From the NCBI GenBank assembly GCA_964036275.1, contig OZ038434.1, forward strand, positions 394,560-458,559: DNA of 64,000 nucleotides, given 5' to 3'. The translations under genes and the position numbers were made by a program. Under the pieces are notes generated by a model that had not been told where the DNA came from, ran no database searches, and worked only from the letters and a program-made list of their open reading frames with translations. Below are positions 51,981-63,466 of this stretch, piece after piece (position 1 is the stretch's first letter; every line of letters starts with the position of its first letter). Origin of the DNA: Litoditis marina (taxonomy: Eukaryota > Nematoda > Chromadorea > Rhabditida > Rhabditidae).

Positions 51981-54900
51981 AACTTGAGCTGCAGCAGCTC
52001 AAGTTGGACCAACTTTTGTAATTTTTCGTGTCAGTTTCGTCTAACGTATCTGAAAACCTTACAATAGCTGGGTAGATTCGATAAGATCTAGGATAGGGGA
52101 TGTTAGGAGAGGTGTAGTTCTGTAATCCATATGAGCTAGTCTTTTCTAGAACTTGAGCTGCAGCAGCTCAAGTCGGATCAACTTTTGTCATTTTTCGTGT
52201 CAGTTTCGTCTAACGTATTTCAAAAACTTACAATAGCTGGGTAGATTCGATCGGATCTAGGATAGAGGTTGTTAAGAAAAGTCTAGTGATGTACTTCATA
52301 TGAGCTAGTCTTTTCTAGAACTTGAGCTGCAGCAGCTGAAGTCGGATCAACTTTTGTCATTTTTCGTGTCAGTTTCGTCTAACGTATTTCAAAAACTTAC
52401 AATAGCTGGGTAGATTCGATTGGATCTAGGATAGAGGGTGGTAATAGAAGTCTAGAGATGTACTCCAAATGAGCTAGTCTTTTCTAGAACTTGAGCTGCA
52501 GCAGCCCAAGTTGGACCAACTTTTGTCATTTTTCGTGTCAGTTTTGTCTAACTTATTTCAAAAACTTACAATAGCTGGGTAGATTCGATTGGATCTAGGA
52601 TAGAGGGTGTTAAGAGAAGTATAGAGATGTACTCCAAATGAGCTAGTCTTTTCTAGAACTTGAGCTGCAGCAGCTGAAGTCGGATCAACTTTTGTCATTT
52701 TTCGTGTCAGTTTCGTCTAACGTATTTCAAAAACTTACAATAGCTGGGTAGATTCGATCGGATCTAGGATAGAGGTTGTTAAGAAAAGTCTAGTGATGTA
52801 CTTCATATGAGCTAGTCTTTTCTAGAACTTGAGCTGCAGCAGCTGAAGTCGGATCAACTTTTGTCATTTTTCGTGTCAGTTTCGTCTAACGTATTTCAAA
52901 AACTTACAATAGCTGGGTAGATTCGATCGGATCTAGGATAGAGGTTGTTAAGAAAAGTCTAGTGATGTACTTCATATGAGCTAGTCTTTTCTAGAACTTG
53001 AGCTGCAGCAGCCCAAGTTGGACCAACTTTTGTCATTTTTCGTGTCAGTTTTGTCTAACTTATTTCAAAAACTTACAATAGCTGGGTAGATTCGATTGGA
53101 TCTAGGATAGAGGGTGTTAAGAGAAGTATAGAGATGTACTCCAAATGAGCTAGTCTTTTCTAGAACTTGAGCTGCAGCAGCTGAAGTCGGATCAACTTTT
53201 GTCATTTTTCGTGTCAGTTTCGTCTAACGTATTTCAAAAACTTACAATAGCTGGGTAGATTCGATCGGATCTAGGATAGAGGTTGTTAAGAAAAGTCTAG
53301 TGATGTACTTCATATGAGCTAGTCTTTTCTAGAACTTGAGCTGCAGCAGCTGAAGTCGGATCAACTTTTGTCATTTTTCGTGTCAGTTTCGTCTAACGTA
53401 TTTCAAAAACTTACAATAGCTGGGTAGATTCGATTGGATCTAGGATAGAGGGTGGTAATAGAAGTCTAGAGATGTACTCCAAATGAGCTAGTCTTTTCTA
53501 GAACTTGAGCTGCAGCAGCCCAAGTTGGACCAACTTTTGTCATTTTTCGTGTCAGTTTTGTCTAACTTATTTCAAAAACTTACAATAGCTGGGTAGATTC
53601 GATTGGATCTAGGATAGAGGGTGTTAAGAGAAGTATAGAGATGTACTCCAAATGAGCTAGTCTTTTCTAGAACTTGAGCTGCAGCAGCTGAAGTCGGATC
53701 AACTTTTGTCATTTTTCGTGTCAGTTTCGTCTAACGTATTTCAAAAACTTACAATAGCTGGGTAGATTCGATCGGATCTAGGATAGAGGTTGTTAAGAAA
53801 AGTCTAGTGATGTACTTCATATGAGCTAGTCTTTTCTAGAACTTGAGCTGCAGCAGCTGAAGTCGGATCAACTTTTGTCATTTTTCGTGTCAGTTTCGTC
53901 TAACGTATTTCAAAAACTTACAATAGCTGGGTAGATTCGATTGGATCTAGGATAGAGGGTGGTAATAGAAGTCTAGAGATGTACTCCAAATGAGCTAGTC
54001 TTTTCTAGAACTTGAGCTGCAGCAGCCCAAGTTGGACCAACTTTTGTCATTTTTCGTGTCAGTTTTGTCTAACTTATTTCAAAAACTTACAATAGCTGGG
54101 TAGATTCGATTGGATCTAGGATAGAGGGTGTTAAGAGAAGTATAGAGATGTACTCCAAATGAGCTAGTCTTTTCTAGAACTTGAGCTGCAGCAGCTGAAG
54201 TCGGATCAACTTTTGTCATTTTTCGTGTCAGTTTCGTCTAACGTATTTCAAAAACTTACAATAGCTGGGTAGATTCGATCGGATCTAGGATAGAGGTTGT
54301 TAAGAAAAGTCTAGTGATGTACTTCATATGAGCTAGTCTTTTCTAGAACTTGAGCTGCAGCAGCTGAAGTCGGATCAACTTTTGTCATTTTTCGTGTCAG
54401 TTTCGTCTAACGTATTTCAAAAACTTACAATAGCTGGGTAGATTCGATTGGATCTAGGATAGAGGGTGGTAATAGAAGTCTAGAGATGTACTCCAAATGA
54501 GCTAGTCTTTTCTAGAACTTGAGCTGCAGCAGCCCAAGTTGGACCAACTTTTGTCATTTTTCGTGTCAGTTTTGTCTAACTTATTTCAAAAACTTACAAT
54601 AGCTGGGTAGATTCGATTGGATCTAGGATAGAGGGTGTTAAGAGAAGTCTAGTGATGTACTCCAAATAAGCTAGTCTTCTCTAGAACTTGAGCTGCAGCA
54701 GCTCAAGTCGGATCAACTTTTGTCATTTTTCGTGTCAGTTTCGTCTAACGTATTTCAAAAACTTACAATAGCTGGGTAGATTCGATCGGATCTAGGATAG
54801 AGGTTGTTAAGAAAAGTCTAGTGATGTACTTCATATGAGCTAGTCTTTTCTAGAACTTGAGCTGCAGCAGCTGAAGTCGGATCAACTTTTGTCATTTTTC

Positions 54901-55080
54901 GTGTCAGTTTCGTCTAACGTATTTCAAAAACTCACAATAGCTGGGTAGATTCGATTGGATCTAGGATAGAGGGTGGTAATAGAAGTCTAGAGATGTACTC
55001 CAAATGAGCTAGTCTTTTCTAGAACTTGAGCTGCAGCAGCCCAAGTTGGATAAACTTTTGTCACTTTTCGTGTCAGTTTC
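51981..55080 (+). repeat. 169-bp tandem array, left arm, with 507-bp higher order
   Basis: CTAGAACTTGAGCTGCAGCA recurs every 169 bp (51981, 52150, 52319, 52488, 52657 and on), about 19 units. Three unit types alternate, told apart by GCTGAAGTCGG versus GCCCAAGTTGG and by tails such as GGTTGTTAAGAAAAG, GGGTGGTAATAGAAG and GGGTGTTAAGAGAAG. The order A-B-C repeats several times as a 507-bp block. Each unit holds the palindrome CTTGAGCTGCAGCAGCTCAAG or a variant. Confidence 0.92.
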
Positions 55081-55085
55081 GTCTG

Positions 55086-57158
55086 AACTTTTTGTCACTT
55101 TGAGCCTCGGTTTGTATGATGATATTTCAAAGACTGGGAAAATTGAAGTATCGCCCCCCACTTTAGTTGAGTCCCCCCCGTAGCACTTCAACCCAAGCTA
55201 AAACCTGAAAATCTAGGAGAGAGGGGGGGGGGGTCAAAATTCAACTTCGACATTTACTATTTACCCCCCACTTGGGTCGGCGGGGGTAGAACTTCAATGG
55301 TGGGGGGTCAAACTTCAACGAGTGGGGGGCTGAACTTCAATACCGGAAATGTTTACATTTTACCCCCCACCCTCAAACTTTTGTATTGCAGGTGATAAAT
55401 TGAATTATAACCCCCCGGTGGGGCGGGGTCAAACTACAATTCCCCAAACGCAATACAAATTCAGAAAGGTGGGGGGGGGGGGGGGGTGAAAAGTCAATGT
55501 TCCCCAAAGACTGGCAAACTATAGCTATTTTGCAAATTTATTTCATTCTCTAAATCTGAATGTTCCGAGAGCTCAAAACATTAACACAATCCCGTTTAAG
55601 TAGTTCATTGTCCCCTGATCCTATCACCTAACATAAATTCCAATCTTCCAAATAGAAGGTTACCAGTTCAAGTATTCTATTTTATTGCCGGACTTCACTT
55701 CTGGGGGCATGAAATGTATGCCAAAATATTTCAATATGCATACTAGTCTAGTTCTTGGAAAAAAATACTTTCTCTTTCAGAACGCCAGCGGATTTTCCAT
55801 TGGAGCCGACAGCGTTTTGTTCGATCGCTCTTTCAAAACATTTACTTGTTTGTTTATATTGAAAATTCAATGTATAAATATGATTATTCAGTACATTTCG
55901 TTTTTCATGCCGTGAACACATTTATATAGCAGTAAATGACAATTAAGTAACACACTTTCTCTGTCAATGTTCTCATCTGTTCTATCGGATCTGGTAGTAA
56001 GAGGATCATCTACCTGAAAAAAAACAGTATGGTGAGATGAATCGACTATACATAGCCATATTGTAGTGTTTGGGCATGTTGTGGTCTATTCTACGACTAC
56101 ACGGGTTTTCAGGTAACCTCACCATTCTCGGTAAGTTTTTCAGATTACCTAGGTGACCTGAATTCAACCTGATCTGAACATAAAATCAGGTATGAATGCT
56201 CTGATTGGAATCCCCACTCTCGCAACCTGAAAAACAGGTTCCCTAATACTAAAACCGGTTAGATATGGTGTGAAAGTTGAAGCAAGGAGAGGGAGGTGGG
56301 GTGAATTTAGTTTGAAGTAGTTTATACCCAGAGCCACTCAGCGGTGCTGACAGCCTAGAAGATTCATTTGAATCTGGGACTGTTCTCATATTTGCAGATA
56401 GTAGAAGCAGGCGGCGTAGCATTCCCTCCAGCCTCATGAGAAGTTCATACGAGTTTCTCATGAGACACCTCTTGAGCTACATCTGAACTGACTATGTTGT
56501 AGCATAGCAATCAGTAGAATCTCATGATATGTTCGTGCCAATAGCTCATGAGGTATCTCATGAGATTTCTGAGAGATTGCTACGCCGCCAGATGAAGACA
56601 TGGTCTATTTGAGATAACTGCCAAGACTGGTGCAGCTCAAGTTGTAGAGACCTGGGAGAGAGAGAGGGAGAGAAAGAGATGGAAATACTGATATATGTAT
56701 ACATATCCTGCTATTTTGTGATCTAATCAAGATTGTTGAAACCAACTGTAATCAGTTGGCAGACAATCTTCACCAAGCTGACTAAAACAACTGACACACT
56801 TGTTTCGAATTGAACTGCATCAGCTCACAGCATATTGATATACATAGCTACCAATTTTCCATGTACTTCTTATATTCTACCTATTTCCGTTTACCTAACT
56901 TTCAAATATTTCCGAAACAGTATCCACTAAATTGACTCCCAAAGTGACCAAAGGGGGTTCAGTTTGAACTGCTACAGCTCACGTTCTAGGTAACACTAGC
57001 GGATATGAAGAAAAATACTAATATTACTAATTTATCTTATTGTCCTTCATCCTATGATTGAGTAATCTTCTGCTATGGTTTGTCAGTTTGTGAAATATTA
57101 TCATACGAACTGACTCTAGGTGATATGTATTACAGAACTAGAATTCTATTGACTCCCT
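55086..57158. other. centre of the foldback element
   Basis: Contains the second G-tract MITE and unique AT-rich sequence. There are diverged relics of the 169-bp unit near 56632 (TGCAGCTCAAGTTGTAGAGA) and 56965 (GCTACAGCTCACGTTCTAGG). Some CTCATGAGATATCTCATGAG-like repeats lie at 56430-56575. No gene recognised. Confidence 0.6.
55136..55504 (+). mobile_element. 369-bp G/C-tract MITE, copy 2
   Basis: Starts GGGAAAATTG and ends CAATGTTCCC, with a perfect 8-bp duplication CAAAGACT (55128-55135 and 55505-55512). Same family and orientation as 35237-35601; G-runs are longer here (up to about 17). Confidence 0.9.
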
Positions 57159-57159
57159 C

Positions 57160-60100
57160 AATCCCAGATCTAATCGAATCTACCCAGCTATTGTAAGTTT
57201 TTGAAATACGTTAGACGAAACTGACACGAAAAATGACAAAAGTTGATCCGACTTGAGCTGCTGCAGCTCAAGTTCTAGAAAAGACTAGCTCATTTGGAGT
57301 ACATCTCTATACTTTTATTACCATCCTCTATCCTAGATCCAATCGAATCCACCCAGCTATTGTAAGTTTTTGAAATACGTTAGACGAAACTGACACGAAA
57401 AATGACAAAAGTTGATCCGACTTGAGCTGCTGCAGCTCAAGTTCTAGAAAAGACTAGCTCATTTGGAGTACATCTCTAGACTTCTATTACCACCCTCTAT
57501 CCTAGATCCAATCGAATCCACCCAGCTATTGTAAGTTTTTGAAATACGTTAGACGAAACTGACACGAAAAATGACAAAAGTTGATCCGACTTGAGCTGCT
57601 GCAGCTCAAGTTCTAGAGAAGACTAGCTTATTTGGAGTACATCTCTAGACTTCTATTACCACCCTCTATCCTAGATCCAATCGAATCTACCCAGCTATTG
57701 TAAGTTTTTGAAATACGTTAGACGAAACTGACACGAAAAATGACAAAAGTTGATCCGACTTGAGCTGCTGCAGCTCAAGTTCTAGAAAAGACTAGCTCAT
57801 TTGGAGTACATCTCTATACTTTTATTACCATCCTCTATCCTAGATCCAATCGAATCCACCCAGCTATTGTAAGTTTTTGAAATACGTTAGACGAAACTGA
57901 CACGAAAAATGACAAAAGTTGATCCGACTTGAGCTGCTGCAGCTCAAGTTCTAGAAAAGACTAGCTCATTTGGAGTACATCTCTAGACTTCTCTTAACAC
58001 CCTCTATCCTAGATCCAATCGAATCTACCCAGCTATTGTAAGTTTTTGAAATACGTTAGACGAAACTGACACGAAAAATGACAAAAGTTGATCCGACTTG
58101 AGCTGCTGCAGCTCAAGTTCTAGAAAAGACTAGCTCATTTGGAGTACATCTCTAGACTTCTATTACCACCCTCTATCCTAGATCCAATCGAATCTACCCA
58201 GCTATTGTAAGTTTTTGAAATACGTTAGACGAAACTGACACGAAAAATGACAAAAGTTGATCCGACTTGAGCTGCTGCAGCTCAAGTTCTAGAAAAGACT
58301 AGCTCATTTGGAGTACATCTCTATACTTTTATTACCATCCTCTATCCTAGATCCAATCGAATCCACCCAGCTATTGTAAGTTTTTGAAATACGTTAGACG
58401 AAACTGACACGAAAAATGACAAAAGTTGATCCGACTTGAGCTGCTGCAGCTCAAGTTCTAGAAAAGACTAGCTCATTTGGAGTACATCTCTAGACTTCTA
58501 TTACCACCCTCTATCCTAGATCCAATCGAATCCACCCAGCTATTGTAAGTTTTTGAAATACGTTAGACGAAACTGACACGAAAAATGACAAAAGTTGATC
58601 CGACTTGAGCTGCTGCAGCTCAAGTTCTAGAAAAGACTAGCTCATTTGGAGTACATCTCTAGACTTCTATTACCACCCTCTATCCTAGATCCAATCGAAT
58701 CCACCCAGCTATTGTAAGTTTTTGAAATACGTTAGACGAAACTGACACGAAAAATGACAAAAGTTGATCCGACTTGAGCTGCTGCAGCTCAAGTTCTAGA
58801 AAAGACTAGCTCATTTGGAGTACATCTCTAGACTTCTATTACCACCCTCTATCCTAGATCCAATCGAATCCACCCAGCTATTGTAAGTTTTTGAAATACG
58901 TTAGACGAAACTGACACGAAAAATGACAAAAGTTGATCCGACTTGAGCTGCTGCAGCTCAAGTTCTAGAAAAGACTAGCTCATTTGGAGTACATCTCTAG
59001 ACTTCTATTACCACCCTCTATCCTAGATCCAATCGAATCCACCCAGCTATTGTAAGTTTTTGAAATACGTTAGACGAAACTGACACGAAAAATGACAAAA
59101 GTTGATCCGACTTGAGCTGCTGCAGCTCAAGTTCTAGAAAAGACTAGCTCATTTGGAGTACATCTCTATACTTCTATTACCATCCTCTATCCTAGATCCA
59201 ATCGAATCCACCCAGCTATTGTAAGTTTTTGAAATACGTTAGACGAAACTGACACGAAAAATGACAAAAGTTGATCCGACTTCAGCTGATGCAGCTCAAG
59301 TTCTAGAAAAGACTAGCTCATTTGGAGTACATCTCTATACTTCTCTTAACACCCTCTATCCTAGATCCAATCGAATCTACCCAGCTATTGTAAGTTTTTG
59401 AAATACGTTAGACGAAACTGATACGAAAAATGACAAAAGTTGGTCCAACTTGGGCTGCTGCAGCTCAAGTTCTAGAAAAGACTAGCTCATTTGGAGTACA
59501 TCTCTAGACTTCTATTACCACCCTCTATCCTAGATCCAATCGAATCCATCCAGCTATTGTAAGTTTTTCAAATACGTTAGACGAAACTGACACGAAAAAT
59601 GACAAAAGTTGATCCGACTTCAGCTGCTGCAGCTCAAGTTCTAGAAAAGACTAGCTCATTTGGAGTACATCTCTAGACTTCTATTACCACCCTCTATCCT
59701 AGATCCAATCGAATCTACCCAGCTATTGTAAGTTTTTGAAATACGTTAGACGAAACTGACACGAAAAATGACAAAAGTTGATCCGACTTCAGCTGCTGCA
59801 GCTCAAGTTCTAGAAAAGACTAGCTCATATGAAGTACATCACTAGACTTTTCTTAACAACCTCTATCCTAGATCCGATCGAATCTACCCAGCTATTGTAA
59901 GTTTTTGAAATACGTTAGACGAAACTGACACGAAAAATGACAAAAGTTGATCCGACTTGCGCTGCTGCAGCTCAAGTTCTAGAAAAGACTAGCTCATATG
60001 GATTACAGAACTACACCTCTCCTAACATCCCCTATCCTAGATCTTATCGAATCTACCCAGCTATTGTAAGGTTTTCAGATACGTTAGACGAAACTGACAC

Positions 60101-60170
60101 GAAAAATTACAAAAGTTGGTCCAACTTGAGCTGCTGCAGCTCAAGTTCTAGAAAAGACTAGATAACATGA
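57160..60170 (-). repeat. 169-bp tandem array, right arm
   Basis: About 18 units, inverted relative to the left arm. These are more uniform: most carry the full palindrome CTTGAGCTGCTGCAGCTCAAG and the tail type TCTATTACCACCCTC. The order of variants does not mirror the left arm unit for unit, so the arms have evolved separately since duplication. Confidence 0.92.
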
Positions 60171-61477
60171 ATACAGAATTGAGTTTCTCTTACCACATAT
60201 TGTTATACCCAAACCAAATTTCAAGTAACTGCAAACATTGGTTGGGTTTTGGAATAATCATTAGTGCACCTACTCCAAAAACGAGAAATATGATCCAAAT
60301 AAGGTAGCTCCAGCTCAGAATGTGGAGAACTAGCGTAATAGGAACAGATCGTTATATTTTTTATCACAATCTGAGCTAAAGAAGAATTTCTATAAATATG
60401 ATGAAAACCGACCTAAAATTTTATTCTCTTCAACCGATCCTGGAACCGGATTTTTCTTGGTGAAACTTCAAAGATTCATCCTGAAACGATTTAGGATAAT
60501 TCCAAGGCGAATAATAGCAAACATGTATGAATAATGAAGTGTGAATATAGTTATATAGAAAACATATGACAGTCCACTAATAATATGGAAGTGTAGGAGG
60601 GTTAAAATGTGCAGTTGATGTGCATAGCATCGAATATTCTTAAAAATATATTTCACAAATTCTGAGTTCCTAATACTCGTGTAAGATTGAAGAACAGATC
60701 ATTTGTAAGGTATTTCTAGATGATGAAAGCCAGAAAACGACGGATATATAGTAAGAAGGAGGTATAATATCCACTGTGGTTTCAAAAAACCACCTCAAAT
60801 ATCACTAAAACAGTCGAAACGGTTCAATAGAAGCCTTACTGGGAAATATGTTCTAGTTCTTTCGTTAAACATTAGATAAGGACTATTGACAAGTTTGTAG
60901 TAAGATAAAATATGTAAACAAAGCTTTGAAGCAACAAAAACTCAAAAAAATCGATGGAATAATCTAGAAACCCGCAGAACGGTAGTTATTACACGACGGT
61001 AGTATTTACACGACGGTAGTAATTACCCTTTGCCATTTTCCCCTCTGTTTTCAAATGGTGAACGAGAATATTATTGGAAACATTGTTGGTCCCCCATTTA
61101 CCTATTTTGGAAACATTGTTGATCCCCCATTTACCTATTGAGGTATAATTACAGCTATTACCCTCGGTTTTGAATTTAATTGGGTCAGCGCGCGCGCTCA
61201 AGGTTGCTCATTATATTCAAATATGATTTCGTCATTGACCATTCAAATTTATGAAACTCTGTTTGCTGATCAATCGTTCTATTGAACTGTATTAATAGAA
61301 CTCACTGATCCACAATTAGCGTAACATTTAAAACGAATAAGTTGAAAACACTATTTCCCGTTCTAGCGCGCTATTGCCGAATGAATAGACGCGATAAAAC
61401 TAGACATAGTGTTGAATCAACACCAGATTATCATGTAATAGAAACAAAACACTTTGTTATTAATATTTATTCAACGG

Positions 61478-61964
61478 TTAAGTACGAGGAAAACGAGTAT
61501 TGTAGTTGTATTCCATGCAGGCGGGGCATAGACGAATTGTAACCTCAGAGTCCTTCAGCTCGAGATTTTTACGACAGCAGGGCTGGGCGATGATCACAAT
61601 GAACGGCATGGAGTATTGCATTTGCTTGCTTGACATACGCATGGGCTGAAAATCAGTCTGTGACCGCACACCGTTTGACGTTTTCCATAATAGTATCGTT
61701 TTTATTCATTAGTGTATGGTAAACTATACAAATAATCATTGTAACGCAAAGAACGATCAAACTAACCATTTTTCTGGGTGTCTCCGTTAGACGTCGTTTA
61801 GCAGACGTTTCCGGGTTACCGGTTGGCGTTCTATTAGGGTAGATACGCTCCGGTGTTATGGGACGATGCTCGTTGGGAACTGGTGGTGGAGGGTACGGGA
61901 AAGTGGTGGGACCCAAAGGTTTAGTCTCACGTTCGAGAAGAGGGGGGTGCTGGCTGTCGGACAT
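61478..61964 (-). CDS. Pro-rich protein with alternative TM or Zn-ribbon-like C-terminus
   Basis: The first exon 61964-61767 encodes 66 residues rich in Pro (FPYPPPPVPNEH) and ends at a GTTAGT donor. Splicing to the acceptor before 61645 (ATTTTCAG) gives a 121-aa protein with CC...CPAC (AQPCCRKNLEL, IRLCPACMEYN), a possible zinc site. Without splicing the frame continues into a hydrophobic span (VSLIVLCVTMIICIVYHTLM) and stops after 103 aa. Both products are plausible. The donor matches those of the EGF-like gene. Family unknown. It is the right-most gene of the Maverick. Confidence 0.55.
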
Positions 61965-62044
61965 GGCGAGAGTGCTGCGTGGCTAGTAATTGACGAATGG
62001 TTGAATAGAGGGGCGGGGCGCACGGCACGCGCACTCTAAGTGGT

Positions 62045-62512
62045 TACTGTAGGTATACTGTAGCTATTGCGAAATACCCCAGCACTAACCGGTACTAAAC
62101 CAATTTCGAAAAGTTAAAGTTTGTTAAAAGTTAAAGTTTGTTAAAAGTTACATTAAAGCTTGGTCAAAGTTACTTTAAAGCTTGGTCAAAGTTATTTTAA
62201 AGTTTGGTCAAAGTTATAGTTTGTAGTCTGATAAAAAGTTTGTAGTCTGATAAAAAGTTTATCATTTATCTAAACCTTATCATTTATCTTAAGTTTATCA
62301 TTTATCTAAAGCTTATCTAAAAGTTGTAGTTTGATCACTTATTGATTTATTGATTATTGATTTATTGATTACTTATCACTTATCACTGATTATTGATTGA
62401 TCTGATGACCTTGACCCCAACCCCTCTCTAAGCCAATGCTCGGTGACCTTGACCCCGTGACCTTGAACTGCAGGTGCATTTTCCGATGTAAAAAAAAGTG
62501 ATATCCACTACT
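62045..62512 (-). repeat. Maverick right terminal inverted repeat
   Basis: Reverse complement of the left end, with the same tip and the same order of short internal repeats. It ends CCACTACT. Confidence 0.93.
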
Positions 62513-62518
62513 CATCGA
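62513..62518 (+). repeat. Maverick target-site duplication, right (CATCGA)
   Basis: Exact copy of 36333-36338. Confidence 0.95.
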
Positions 62519-63466
62519 CGAATGAAAAATCGAAAAACATGGCCAACTACTCGTTTGCAGTGCGAGGCGCAGCGGTGAGTGCAGAACTTCCCACATTTCG
62601 ACCCAACTAATCCGGAATCCAAAATCGGACCAACGCTTACGAACCAACAGGGTTCGGTAATAAAAGGAAACAACCGTGCCAAACTTCTTTAGTCGACTAT
62701 GTTCATCATTACTCTCAAATTTTAGTTATTTCGAATCAAAATGTTCAAATAGCTGTAAATTCGGTCATCGTTTATATAGTCGACACCGTTCCTACTGAGA
62801 CTCCTACAGTATTTTTCGCGTTTTAACGATGGCTGTTTTTTAATGCAAAATTCAACTTTGTCAGAAATTATTTGAGTTACTCCTTGTTATAGGTTATCAT
62901 AATCTGAGGTGAAAATTGTTAACTATTTCGATAATGTTAACGTAATTTAAATGAATTCAAAGTTTTGTAGTCTTACTGTAGGAGTCTCAGTAGAAATGAA
63001 AAAGACTATACCTTTATCACAGCACGTAGAGAAAGAACATGCCAACATATCGCTCGAAAAAAGGATCGGTTCAGCGTAGCTCGCTAAATTCCATATGATG
63101 ATTGAATAACATATCTAATCATCATGAACACTATTTTACTAACTTTCAACTCCAGCCATGTATTGCCTAGCGTACATCAGCGAAACCTTGTCAGTAGTTG
63201 ATGAGCTGTTCATGTTGATAAACTTCTCACTAGACAGACCAAGAACACACCCCTCATGAAGTTATCGGGATCGCTACCGTGTCTGGTTTTAATAACAATA
63301 TGATGATTGTGTTGTATTGGTATCCTTGTGTTTTAGTCCTAATGGATATTTTTCAGTACAACTCCCTGGTGGGCGTCTTGCAGACTCTGCTATCCTTTCT
63401 CATGTTCTTTCTATGTCCTACCTACGGCTCTCCCTCATCACTTTCTGACAAAAACTACAGTGGAAA
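62519..63466 (+). pseudogene. four-pass membrane protein gene, 3' part separated by the Maverick
   Basis: 62519-62574 continues the exon broken at 36338: the two parts total 144 nt, keep the frame through ACGAATGAAAAATCG and end at a GTGAGT donor in phase 0. Exon 63357-63466 follows with the fourth hydrophobic span (VGVLQTLLSFLMFFLCP) and leaves at GTGAGT in phase 2, so further exons lie beyond the window. Without its 5' part this segment has no promoter or start of its own. Confidence 0.75.
62776..63012. repeat. palindromic dispersed element, second copy
   Basis: CGTTCCTACTGAGACTCCTA is answered by TAGGAGTCTCAGTAGAAATG about 180 bp on. Same family as 35938-36190. Lies in an intron of the four-pass gene. 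Confidence 0.7.

Larger units (their letters stand above)
51094..61034. mobile_element. 9.94-kb foldback transposon nested in the Maverick
   Basis: Ends GGCAAAGGGTAATTACTACC and its exact inverse, flanked by the 8-bp direct repeat ATTTTCCC (51086-51093 and 61035-61042). Arms of about 4 kb (51094-55085 and 57160-61034) are inverted copies, each with an ~890-bp unique tip then 169-bp repeats. The ~2.1-kb centre holds a G-tract MITE and decayed repeat units. The identical 62-aa frames in the two tips (51472 and 60656) are unlikely to be genes. No transposase seen. GG termini and 8-bp duplications would fit Merlin- or hAT-like mobilisation, but this is a guess. Confidence 0.88.
36339..62512. mobile_element. 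Maverick/Polinton DNA transposon, 26.2 kb, PolB-less
   Basis: Bounded by a perfect 6-bp duplication and inverted repeats starting AGTAGTGGATATCAC. It encodes the morphogenetic set of the order (integrase, packaging ATPase, penton-like and major capsid proteins, adenain-like protease, pX-like protein) plus intron-bearing cargo. No stretch encodes the ~1000-aa protein-primed DNA polymerase normally present. A 9.94-kb foldback element sits inside at 51094-61034; without it the Maverick is about 16.2 kb. Core genes are in alternating blocks: integrase to ATPase leftward, penton and acidic protein rightward, protease and zinc finger leftward, pX and capsid rightward. The core frames are undamaged, so the copy is young or selected. 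Confidence 0.95.

Noticed and set aside
51472..60656. Identical 62-aa hydrophobic frames in both foldback arms
   Set aside because: They are identical because the arms are inverted copies. The sequence is AT-rich, with no start context or homologue.
61342..61542. 66-aa plus-strand frame near the right end of the Maverick
   Set aside because: Antisense to the CC...CPAC exon, which has better protein character and splice signals.
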